Assembly: GCA_040403315.1 (NCBI GenBank) | Contig: JBBAKX010000004.1 | Span: forward strand, 1 to 64,000 | Direction: 5' to 3' | Source of the DNA: CAMCXT01 sp040403315 | GTDB lineage: Bacteria; Bacteroidota; Bacteroidia; M30B66 | Length of the DNA: 64,000 nt | In this document: positions 9,564 to 17,230 of the stretch, one piece after another | Numbering within the stretch: the first letter of the stretch is position 1 | Layout of the letters: each line of letters opens with the position of its first letter | Notes under the pieces: generated by a model | The model's database searches: none | Told to the model about the DNA's origin: nothing | The model's input: the letters and a program-made list of their open reading frames with translations, nothing else | Position numbers and translations under genes: made by a program

Positions 9564-9968
9564 CGCTATTGATATTTTTCAAAATTCTCATTTTCGCTCC
9601 GATTAATGCCATAAATCTTATAAGAGGGCGTAATGAAAATTATTTAATTGCCTTTTTATGATAAACTAATTACGCACTTTTACATACTGCTCTTTTTCGA
9701 CAAGAACATCTAAGATGTCTAAAACACTAAACCAGAATTTGGAAAGCTCATCATCCCAAACCGCGCACACCTCTCTATCATTGAAAAATCTGATCGATAT
9801 TAACAGTTGCTCCTTTTTGATTTACTGCGGCTACATGCCAAATTCTTTTCACTAATATGTTTTTATAAAATTCCAAAGTATAAAGTTTCGCATATAATTT
9901 ATTACTCGAATAAAAATCTTGTAAAGGCTTCAGCGCAAATCACATAATCTTCATAGATAATACGCCCA
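9564..9968. other. intergenic, no gene seen
   Basis: AT-rich stretch between the PorP/SprF remnant and site F. I see no open frame of note, no clear promoter box and no strong hairpin. Confidence 0.6.
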
Positions 9969-9970
9969 GA

Positions 9971-10101
9971 GGCTAACAGTGGTTTTGCGCAACGCGGGGT
10001 TTTGATGTTCTAAAAGTCATCAAGTTGTTTGGAGATCTGAGTTTTGTGTGATACATTCGGGTCCTGAAACCCGCGCTGCGCAGAGCGGCGGACCGTTAGT
10101 C
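9971..10101 (+). other. attC-like site F, end of cassette 6
   Basis: A 131-base site with R'' GGCTAAC (9971-9977) and R' GTTAGTC (10095-10101). GAGGCTAAC (9969-9977) is the exact complement of GTTAGCCTC at 4261-4269, formally closing a 5.8-kb cassette. The inner part (AAGTCATCAAGTT, GGAGAT, TGAGTTTTGTGTGAT) is shared with site G. Confidence 0.8.
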
Positions 10102-10188
10102 ACAAGTTTATGATCCACCTAGAAAATTAGTTGGATTATAGAATAAATTCAAATCAAGTTGGGTGCAAAACATTTCTATACATATTTT

Positions 10189-10230
10189 GTTTGTTCTCGG
10201 TAACATTTAAGAATGTTATCGTAAACAAAC
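10189..10230. promoter_or_regulatory. 42-bp dyad, operator-like, before desaturase
   Basis: Two nested inverted repeats share one axis: outer arms GTTTGTT (10189-10195) and AACAAAC (10224-10230), inner arms CGGTAACATT (10198-10207) and AATGTTATCG (10212-10221). Only three of the 19 base pairs fail to match. It ends 70 bases before the desaturase ATG. It could be a regulator binding site or an RNA hairpin; it has no T-run, so a terminator is unlikely. Confidence 0.55.
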
Positions 10231-10299
10231 ACGAGAGAATAAATTTGCAACCAAAATAACTCCAATCAATAAGTTCAGCATGTTCAATAAATTTATAGG

Positions 10300-11286
10300 A
10301 TGACGAATTTCACATCAAATAGTCACCAACTCGAAGTATTAGTATCTTTAGAAGATTCTGTTACTGAAATAATTTTCAACGACATGCTTACGCCAGAAGA
10401 TTGCTGGCAACCAAGTGATTACTTACCAGATCTAGGAAACGATAATTATATAGACGAGGTTAACGAATTAAGAAAGCGTGCATCAAACATTCCAAATACG
10501 GTCCTAGTATCTTTAGTAGGTAACATGATTACCGAGGAGGCTTTGCCAAGTTACCAAACTTGGTTTAATTTACTCGAAGGCATTAACAAAAACAAAAATC
10601 TTGCAAGCGACAATCCTTGGACTAAATGGTCTCGAGTTTGGACATCGGAAGAAAATCGTCATGGTGACTTACTTAACAAGTACTTATACTTGTCTGGCCG
10701 AGTTGACATGAAATCAATCGAACAAACAATTCACAGACTTATTTATAATGGCGTTGATCCTCTAACTGAAGCAGATCCTTACAAAGGTATTATTTATACT
10801 TCTTTCCAAGAACGTGCAACTAAGATTTCGCATGTAAATACAGGAAAATTGGCGGATAAATCTGGAGATACAACGTTGTCAAAAATTTGTAAAATAATAG
10901 CTGGAGATGAGGCTCGGCATGAAAAGTCATATAAAACTATGATGTCAAAGATTCTTGAAATTGATCCAGAAAATGGAATAATTGCTTTTGAAAAAATGAT
11001 GCGAAATAATATAGTAATGCCAGCAAGGCTTATGAATAATGAATCAAATGATAATAATTTGTTTGCAAAATACGCTAATATTACACAAATGATTGGCGTA
11101 TACACCTCAATGGATTATGCAAATATAATTGATCATCTTGTGAAATACTGGTCAATTGAAAAATTCAGAAATCTTAATTCTGAAGCAAGCAAGGCACAAG
11201 ACTACTTATGTAAACTACCAGAAAGATATAAGAAATTAGCTGAGCGTCAAAAAGTTACTGAAGAACCTGAACTTATTTGGATATAA
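10300..11286 (+). CDS. acyl-[ACP] desaturase (di-iron, ferritin-like)
   Basis: Soluble fatty-acid desaturase of the FA_desaturase_2 family, 328 residues (family length about 270-350). Family enzymes insert a cis double bond into acyl-ACP using a di-iron centre. Both ExxH iron motifs are visible: ENRH in WTSEENRHGDLLNKYLYL near residue 130 and EARH in GDEARHEKSYKTM near residue 206. The start ATG at 10300 gives the family's usual N-terminal helix. It is the only firm gene of cassette 7, preceded by a 42-bp dyad. An intact housekeeping-type lipid enzyme in a cassette is unusual. Confidence 0.9.
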   Translation: MTNFTSNSHQLEVLVSLEDSVTEIIFNDMLTPEDCWQPSDYLPDLGNDNYIDEVNELRKRASNIPNTVLVSLVGNMITEEALPSYQTWFNLLEGINKNKNLASDNPWTKWSRVWTSEENRHGDLLNKYLYLSGRVDMKSIEQTIHRLIYNGVDPLTEADPYKGIIYTSFQERATKISHVNTGKLADKSGDTTLSKICKIIAGDEARHEKSYKTMMSKILEIDPENGIIAFEKMMRNNIVMPARLMNNESNDNNLFAKYANITQMIGVYTSMDYANIIDHLVKYWSIEKFRNLNSEASKAQDYLCKLPERYKKLAERQKVTEEPELIWI

Positions 11287-11301
11287 TCTTAAAAAATAAA
11301 T

Positions 11302-11523
11302 TTGAGTCTCTATCCTAATTTTCACAGTGTTAATAATTGGATTACCAATATTGATTTAATACTCTCTATTTATGTAATTAAAAGTATAATATTAAAATGC
11401 ATATTTATTCTAGCTTCTCCTTTTTTATTAATTGTTCTCTATTCCATAATGGAAACAATTATGAGCATATCCTTTCACAAAGCATTTGCAAAGGGGGAAT
11501 TTAAAAAAGATCATTATTGTTGA
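11302..11523 (+). CDS. possible small membrane protein (weak)
   Basis: 73-codon open frame opened by TTG just after the desaturase. It encodes a hydrophobic centre (IIL to LLIVLYSIM) followed by a charged tail. No ATG start at a sensible place, no recognisable family. It may be chance in AT-rich DNA. Confidence 0.2.
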   Translation: MSLYPNFHSVNNWITNIDLILSIYVIKSIILKCIFILASPFLLIVLYSIMETIMSISFHKAFAKGEFKKDHYC

Positions 11524-11684
11524 TAATACTAAAACAAGTATATGATTTTATTTAGGAAGTAAGTGTAAAATAGAACGCAATTTAAAATTGCTAAGTAATA
11601 TTAAAATTACAGACTATAACATTGTCAATTATTTGAACGATTTGCAGAAATATTTGCAATCATCATCAAAAAAATTAAACCTTC

Positions 11685-11813
11685 GCCTGACAGCGGTTTG
11701 CGCAATGCCAGAATTTGTAATTAAAAAGTCATCAAATTACTTGGAGATTTGAGTTTTGTGTGATGCATAAGTACTATAAAATCCGCACTGCGAAAAGCCG
11801 CTGACCGTCAGCA
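11685..11813 (+). other. degenerate attC-like site G, end of cassette 7
   Basis: A 129-base relative of site F (shared AAGTCATCAA, TTGGAGAT, TGAGTTTTGTGTGAT). The cores are altered to GCCTGAC (11685-11691) and GTCAGCA (11807-11813), so AAC/GTT has become GAC/GTC on both sides. Complementarity with its own cassette start (GTTAGTCAC) is only 5 of 9 bases. Confidence 0.65.
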
Positions 11814-12113
11814 ACAAGCGGAAGTTTGATCCTTAGTAAATTGTGTTTTACGAACAATTTTTCTATAAAAATCTTCGGATTTTCTCAATGAATAAAGAAA
11901 CTTAAGAATCAAATCTGAAAATTGTTCTCTTAGATTAATGAAAAGCAATTACAAGCTGTCTCTAATTCTATAAAAGACATTTTAACCAGTTTTCGAATAG
12001 GCTAAACAAAACCTACTAAGTAATTCAAATTCATAAAAGCAGTCTGTTACAGTATACGCTTTAGAAAGCCTTCAGAATCCACCTACCTTCTGTTTTCTCT
12101 ACACTCTCAATAA
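11807..12113 (+). repeat. cassette-start repeat, copy 2
   Basis: Diverged copy of 4261-4515, again beginning exactly at an R' core. It keeps the hairpin arms (11851-11863 and 11917-11926) and the terminal AGCCTTCAGAATCCA block (about 12070-12084). From here to 12463 I see no gene. Confidence 0.72.
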
Positions 12114-12463
12114 AAATTTCCTTCAGATATTCAAGTGGTCGATCAATCTTAGAAATGAATCGCAAACTCAGCTTAAATTCCATTTTATGGTTTTCAGTAA
12201 AATTCAAGTTTGGATCTTCTCTTAGAATTTAAGAAATAATGATTTGATGAAAACTATTTTCAATTGCACGAAATACCAACCCGAAATAAAAATTAAAAAA
12301 GGATTTTCTCCAACGCTTTGAAAAGCTATCTCTAAAAATAAACAGAGAAATATAGAATGTGAATCATGTAAAACTTAGTATTAATTGTATACGGTTATAG
12401 GGTTTAAAAGGTATCACCTTCGTACATTGTAACAATTCAGTTATAACTTATAATTATATCAAA

Positions 12464-12793
12464 ATGGAAAATAAACAAATTCAAAGCTGTGTTGATGCTT
12501 GCGAAACTTGTGCAGACGCATGTGAAACTTGTTCAACAGAAAACAAAGGCAAAGCAGGAATGGAACATTCCGAAAAACTTTGCATCGCTTGTGCTGATGC
12601 TTGCAATGCTTTAGTTGCTGCAAGTAAAACCGATGCAAACTTTGATACTCTTTGTAAAAAATGTGAAGAAGCTTGTAATGCTTGTGCGACTGAATGTGAA
12701 AAACATTCTGACATGAAACATTATAAAGAATGTGCAGATGCTTGTCGCAAATGTGCAGCAGAATGTAAAGCGATGCTTACAGTAGAAGCATAA
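12464..12793 (+). CDS. four-helix-bundle copper-storage protein (DUF326, Csp-like)
   Basis: 109-residue protein with 17 cysteines, nearly all in CxxC/CxxxC spacing along helices (residues 9-23, 40-47, 64-78, 90-101). This is the pattern of Csp copper-storage proteins, in which Cys side chains line a four-helix bundle and bind many Cu(I) ions. There is no signal peptide, so it should be cytosolic (Csp3-like). It heads the copper island and is followed by a clear terminator, so it is probably a single-gene unit. Start ATG at 12464. Confidence 0.9.
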   Translation: MENKQIQSCVDACETCADACETCSTENKGKAGMEHSEKLCIACADACNALVAASKTDANFDTLCKKCEEACNACATECEKHSDMKHYKECADACRKCAAECKAMLTVEA

Positions 12794-12810
12794 TTTATTC
12801 ATCAAGGTAA

Positions 12811-12845
12811 AATCAGGGATTGAATTTCAGTCCCTGATTTTTCAT
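12811..12845 (+). terminator. terminator after copper-storage gene
   Basis: AATCAGGGA (12811-12819) and TCCCTGATT (12831-12839) form a 9-bp stem with an 11-base loop, followed by a T-rich run. It lies 18 bases after the stop codon. Confidence 0.85.
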
Positions 12846-12867
12846 TAAACAATTAATAACTCAGAAA

Positions 12868-13084
12868 ATGAAAAAGGAATATAAATTACAGTGAATGAGT
12901 TTTGGTGGTTGTGTCAGGAACGTAAAACGGGCATTATTGCAAGTGCCTGATGTTAAAGAGGCAGAAGTTCACCAAACCCTCAAGGAGTATTAATACCATG
13001 AATAAATCAATCGCTTTATACGAATTACACGCCCATCTTACAAAGACAGGACATTATTCAATTAAAGAAACTCTTATTAATTAA
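12868..13084 (+). pseudogene. HMA (CopZ-like) copper chaperone, broken
   Basis: Remains of a 70-residue heavy-metal-associated domain in three frames. 12868 encodes MKKEYKLQ then TGA (12892-12894). From 12894 in another frame comes MSFGGCVRNVKRALLQVPDVKEAEV, where the family has GMxCxxC: the first metal-binding Cys is Phe and two residues are missing. From 12998 in the third frame comes LHAHLTKTGHYSIKE, the usual end of the fold. Family function is Cu(I) transfer; this copy cannot work. Confidence 0.7.
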
Positions 13085-13086
13085 AA

Positions 13087-13197
13087 ATGATGCACGACAA
13101 TTTTTGGGATTGGGGAATGGGATATAGTATGTGGATTATTCCGCTTGCCATTATTCTTATAGTTGTCTTTGCATTAAGACATAGACGCAAAGGGTAA
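13087..13197 (+). CDS. 36-residue single-pass membrane peptide
   Basis: Small open frame starting at the ATG pair at 13087, two bases after the HMA remnant. It encodes a His/Trp/Met-rich start (MMHDNFWDWGMGYSMW), one transmembrane helix (IIPLAIILIVVFAL) and a basic end (RHRRKG). Met/His/Trp-rich membrane peptides often accompany copper genes, but no family is recognised. Real expression is uncertain. Confidence 0.4.
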   Translation: MMHDNFWDWGMGYSMWIIPLAIILIVVFALRHRRKG

Positions 13198-13223
13198 AGA
13201 ATAAATTCAATATTACATCGCTG

Positions 13224-13315
13224 GCTGCTATAATGATCAATATATTATCCAACATTGCTCGTGCCGACCATGCAAAATATTAAAAGTATTCAAGCTCTTA
13301 TAATCTTATAGCAGC
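13224..13315. repeat. inverted repeat in intergenic gap
   Basis: GCTGCTATAA (13224-13233) and TTATAGCAGC (13306-13315) are perfect 10-base inverted repeats 72 bases apart, in the gap before the HMA-MauE gene. No transposase or core-site motif accompanies them. Confidence 0.45.
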
Positions 13316-13393
13316 AGATCTATTTTTAATAATGGGATTTTTTATCAAAAGTAATTGCTGTGATATAATGTAAATATAAAATGAAAAAATAAA

Positions 13394-14110
13394 ATGACTC
13401 ACACCTATCAAGTATCAGGAATGACTTGCATCAATTGTGAAAGCAAAGTAAAAAGTGCTTTGCTCACTTTACCTGATGTTACAGCCGTTGAAGTTTCAAA
13501 AGACTCCAATACTGCAACCGTCACAATGGAAAAACACATTTCATTGAATGATTTGCAAAACGTAATTGGCACAGACGGAAAATATAAAATCACATCATCA
13601 CAACACAGCGAAGCAGCAGAGCAAACTAAAAGTTGGTTTGCTACTTACAAACCTTTGCTAATTATTTTCGCTTTCATCATAGGCATTTCAATTATTACTG
13701 CACGAATTGGAAATGAAATCCAATGGATGAATTGTATGAATAACTTCATGGCAGGTTTCTTTATCACATTTTCGTTTTTCAAACTATTAGATGTAAAAGC
13801 ATTTGCCGAAACTTATTCTATGTATGATATTGTTGCAAAGAGAATAAAAGTATATGGTTTCATTTATCCGTTCATTGAATTGGCTTTAGGCATTGCATTC
13901 CTAACTGGATTCAGTCCATTTATTACAAACATCACAACGCTTTTAGTAATGAGCGTTAGCATCATTGGAGTTTTGCAAAGTGTACTTAACAAGCAAAAAA
14001 TTCAATGTGCTTGTTTAGGTGCAGTATTCAATTTGCCAATGAGTACCGTTACCATTATTGAAGATGCTTCAATGATTGCAATGAGTGTAACCATGTTAAT
14101 ATTAATCTAG
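13394..14110 (+). CDS. HMA domain fused to MauE/DoxX-like membrane domain
   Basis: 238-residue fusion. Residues 1-70 are a heavy-metal-associated domain with the metal site GMTCINC (Cys12 and Cys15). From residue 82 on there are four to five transmembrane helices of MauE type, with the conserved CACLG segment near residue 200. MauE-type domains are linked to disulfide or reductant transfer across the membrane; the HMA part indicates Cu(I) or another soft metal. The role in copper delivery is inferred from neighbours. Start at ATG 13394, and the DUF3347 remnant follows after 18 bases. Confidence 0.85.
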   Translation: MTHTYQVSGMTCINCESKVKSALLTLPDVTAVEVSKDSNTATVTMEKHISLNDLQNVIGTDGKYKITSSQHSEAAEQTKSWFATYKPLLIIFAFIIGISIITARIGNEIQWMNCMNNFMAGFFITFSFFKLLDVKAFAETYSMYDIVAKRIKVYGFIYPFIELALGIAFLTGFSPFITNITTLLVMSVSIIGVLQSVLNKQKIQCACLGAVFNLPMSTVTIIEDASMIAMSVTMLILI

Positions 14111-14128
14111 AACAAAAATCAAATCAAT

Positions 14129-14679
14129 ATGTCAAACATCATTCTATCAATCGCAATGCTTGGAACAGTTTTAATAAACTCCTGTTCATCACAACAAAAC
14201 GCAAAAAAGAAAGCAACTATAAAGGTTGCAACAGCTATTTCAAATCCTATTGTAGAAGTTTATGCTGATTACATCGGCATGAAAAATTCTCTCACAAATG
14301 ACAATGCCGACAGTGCAGCCGCTTATGCAAAAAACTTTTAAATGACATTGATAAAGTGCAAATGGATAAACTCACAGTTACACAACACACCACTTGGATG
14401 AAGCATAAAACCAACCTTTTTAATGATGCTGAGCGCATCAATGACACAGCCAATTTGGAAAATCAACGGGAATATTTTATTTCACTTTCAAAAACAATGT
14501 ATGACTTGCTGAAAGCATTTAAAACAAACACCGAAACTGTTTACTACCAGTTTTGCCCGATGGCAAATGACGGTAAAGGTGCACACTGGATAAGTGAAAT
14601 TTCTAAAATCGTTAATCCCTATTTCGGTAAACAAATGTTAAGTTGCGGAAGCACTATAGATACAATCCCTGTAAAATAA
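14129..14679 (+). pseudogene. DUF3347 protein, frameshifted
   Basis: Lipoprotein-like start (MSNIILSIAMLGTVLINSCSS, a lipobox-like Cys) followed by a DUF3347 domain, a periplasmic domain frequently found beside copper genes in Bacteroidota. The frame breaks near 14328 in a run of six A; a seventh A would read AYAKKLLNDIDKVQ and join cleanly to the second part (14356-14679), which ends CPMANDGKGAHWISE. The break is either a true one-base deletion or an assembly error in a homopolymer. It ends 17 bases before the oxidase start. Confidence 0.75.
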
Positions 14680-14696
14680 AATATAAATTATTTATT

Positions 14697-16916
14697 GTGT
14701 TACGGAAAATCATATTATCAATTCTCGTTTGTATATGTTTCGTTTCAGTCAATAGTCTTTCGGCACAAAAGATTGTCCGTTACGATTTATATGTTCATTA
14801 TACGCTTGTAAATTTTAATGGAAAAGAAAAAAGAGCCATTTCAGTAAATGGACATATACCAATGCCAACGCTGATCTTTACTGAAGGTGACACGGCAGAA
14901 ATTTATGTTCACAATGAGTTAAACGAAGAAACATCTTTGCATTGGCACGGCATCTTTTTGCCTAATCAATACGACGGAGTTCCCAACCTTACACAAATGC
15001 CAATAAAGCCAAACACAATACACTTGTATAGATTTGCAATCAAACAGCACGGCACACATTGGTATCATTCACATTCTGGCTTACAAGAGCAAATAGGAAT
15101 GTATGGTTCAATGATTTTATTGAAAAGAAAAGATGATGCCACCACAAGAAAAGGGATTGATGATTTGCCAACCGTTACAGTTATTTTAAGTGAGTGGACA
15201 AATTACAAACCCGGAAATATTCAACGCATGTTGCATAATGCGACAGATTGGTTTGCTATCAAAAAGGGAACAACACAAAGTTATTTTGAAGCCATGCAGC
15301 AGGGCTACTTAAAAACCAAATTGCAAAACGAATGGAAACGCATGAATGCAATGGATGTAAGTGATGTTTACTATGATAAATTTTTAATCAACGGAACGAA
15401 TGAATCAACAGCTGCAACTTTCAAAGGCAACAAAATCAGATTAAGAATTTCAAATGCAGGTGCTTCAACAAACTTTTGGCTCACTTATGCAAGTGGGAAA
15501 ATTACAGTTGTTGCAAATGATGGCAATGATGTAGAACCCATTGAAGTGGATAGATTGTTAATTGCAGTTTCAGAAACTTATGATGTCATTGTTACGCTAC
15601 CCGACACAGGTAGCTATGAATTTTTAGCAACGGCAGAAGACAGAACAAAATCAGCATCCATTTATTTAGGTGTAGGAACAAAGCATTTAGCAGAACCATT
15701 ACCCAAGTTAAAATATTTTGAAGGAATGAAAATGATGAATGGCATGATGAAAATGAACGGAGATTTGGACGACATGGGCATGCGCATGAGCTTAAATCAA
15801 ATGGATATGAATAGAGTGATGTATCCAGAAATTACAGGAGAGAAAAAATCAAAACGAAAGGAAAAGAAAACCGGAGCACACAACCACTCACAAATAAAGA
15901 AAGACATAGTTACCCTCAAATATGCAATGCTCAAATCAACAGTGAACACAAAACTTTCTGATTCACCAGTGCAAGAATTAAAGTTTGAACTAACCGGAAA
16001 TATGAATCGTTATGTTTGGAGTTTAGACAATAAAGTAATTTCAGAAGCAGATAAAATTTTAATTAAGAAAGGAGAAAATGTTCGCATCATTCTATACAAT
16101 AATTCTATGATGCGACATCCAATGCACTTGCATGGGCACGACTTTCGTTTGCTAAATGGACAAGGTGATTTTGCACCACTAAAAAACATTGTTGACATCA
16201 TGCCAATGGAAACCGACACTTTAGAATTTGCCGCAATGGAAAGCGGCGATTGGTTTTTTCATTGCCACGTCCTGTATCACATGATGAGTGGAATGGGCAG
16301 AGTTTTTAGTTATGAAAACTCACCACCAAACCCTGAAATACCAAATCCAAAACTTGCACAACGCAAACTTTTTGCAGACGATAGAAAATTTCACTTCATG
16401 ATTGAAAACGATTTTGCCTCCAACGGAAACGATGGATTGTCATTGTATTCAAACACCCGTTGGAATTTAACTAGTGACTGGAGATTAGGTTATAACGACG
16501 TAAACGGCTATGAAATTGAAACACACTTTGGAAGATATATTGGCAAAATGCAATGGCTCATGCCATTCATCGGTTTTGATTGGCGGTACAGAAAATTAGG
16601 ATTAAACGAACACGACAAAAATCTCTTCCAGCAAACCAACACAAAAGACAACCGAACACAATTCAGTATTGGAGTTACATATACTCTACCTATGCTTCTA
16701 ACACTGCAAACCGAAATTTACCACGATGGAAATGTTAGAGTGCAACTCATGCGAGAAGATATTCCAATTTCAAAGCGACTAAGAATGCAACTCATCTTCA
16801 ATACCGACTTGGAATACACAGTGGGCATTCAATACATCGTTCTGAAAAACATGAGCATTAGAACTCACTATGACAGCGACATGGGCATGGGTGTAGGCTT
16901 AAATTTTAATTATTGA
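14697..16916 (+). CDS. multicopper oxidase with C-terminal beta-barrel-like extension
   Basis: Periplasmic copper-resistance oxidase (CopA/PcoA-like), likely oxidising Cu(I). All four copper-ligand motifs are visible: HWHG, HWYHSH, HPMHLHGH and HCHVLYHMMSGM. A Met-rich loop (repeated M, NGMMKMNGD, LDDMGMRM) lies at about residues 345-375, as in CueO/CopA. I prefer the GTG at 14697, which gives a signal peptide (LRKIILSILVCICFVSVNSLSAQ); a TTG at 14643 would add an unlikely leader. After the oxidase ends near residue 540, about 200 residues follow with alternating aromatic strands ending in Phe-Asn-Tyr, like an outer-membrane barrel or CopB-type domain. Confidence 0.88.
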   Translation: MLRKIILSILVCICFVSVNSLSAQKIVRYDLYVHYTLVNFNGKEKRAISVNGHIPMPTLIFTEGDTAEIYVHNELNEETSLHWHGIFLPNQYDGVPNLTQMPIKPNTIHLYRFAIKQHGTHWYHSHSGLQEQIGMYGSMILLKRKDDATTRKGIDDLPTVTVILSEWTNYKPGNIQRMLHNATDWFAIKKGTTQSYFEAMQQGYLKTKLQNEWKRMNAMDVSDVYYDKFLINGTNESTAATFKGNKIRLRISNAGASTNFWLTYASGKITVVANDGNDVEPIEVDRLLIAVSETYDVIVTLPDTGSYEFLATAEDRTKSASIYLGVGTKHLAEPLPKLKYFEGMKMMNGMMKMNGDLDDMGMRMSLNQMDMNRVMYPEITGEKKSKRKEKKTGAHNHSQIKKDIVTLKYAMLKSTVNTKLSDSPVQELKFELTGNMNRYVWSLDNKVISEADKILIKKGENVRIILYNNSMMRHPMHLHGHDFRLLNGQGDFAPLKNIVDIMPMETDTLEFAAMESGDWFFHCHVLYHMMSGMGRVFSYENSPPNPEIPNPKLAQRKLFADDRKFHFMIENDFASNGNDGLSLYSNTRWNLTSDWRLGYNDVNGYEIETHFGRYIGKMQWLMPFIGFDWRYRKLGLNEHDKNLFQQTNTKDNRTQFSIGVTYTLPMLLTLQTEIYHDGNVRVQLMREDIPISKRLRMQLIFNTDLEYTVGIQYIVLKNMSIRTHYDSDMGMGVGLNFNY

Positions 16917-17230
16917 AAATATTACTGCGGACATCAAAAGCTCTATGCAAAAACACACTCTTAAAAATCGCTGGAAGCCAGTCCCAGCGAACCTCGCATA
17001 GTGGTCTCCAAACGAACATTATTACAGCGCAAAACAGTAATTTTTCAACATATAGACATTCATGCTACTTTAAACATCTGTTTTGCTCGGAACGTGCGTC
17101 TAATCTAATGCATTTAGTTCAGAAAGCAACAGAATATTCTAAGCAACTCGACCAAAGAAGATATAAACTTATTGGTTATCGGAGTTTTATATTTCATATT
17201 ATATCACTATAATTGATAGAAAAAATAATT
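16917..17230. other. intergenic, hairpin only
   Basis: No convincing gene. CGCTGG (16969-16974) and CCAGCG (16984-16989) form a small stem about 50 bases after the oxidase but without a T-run, so it is at best a weak terminator. Confidence 0.45.

Noticed and set aside
13224..13315. Insertion-sequence ends
   Set aside because: 10-base inverted repeats 72 bases apart without transposase or target duplication; too short for an element.
16913..17212. 99-codon frame after the oxidase gene
   Set aside because: Opened by a non-ATG start overlapping the oxidase, with low-complexity polar residues and no family signal.
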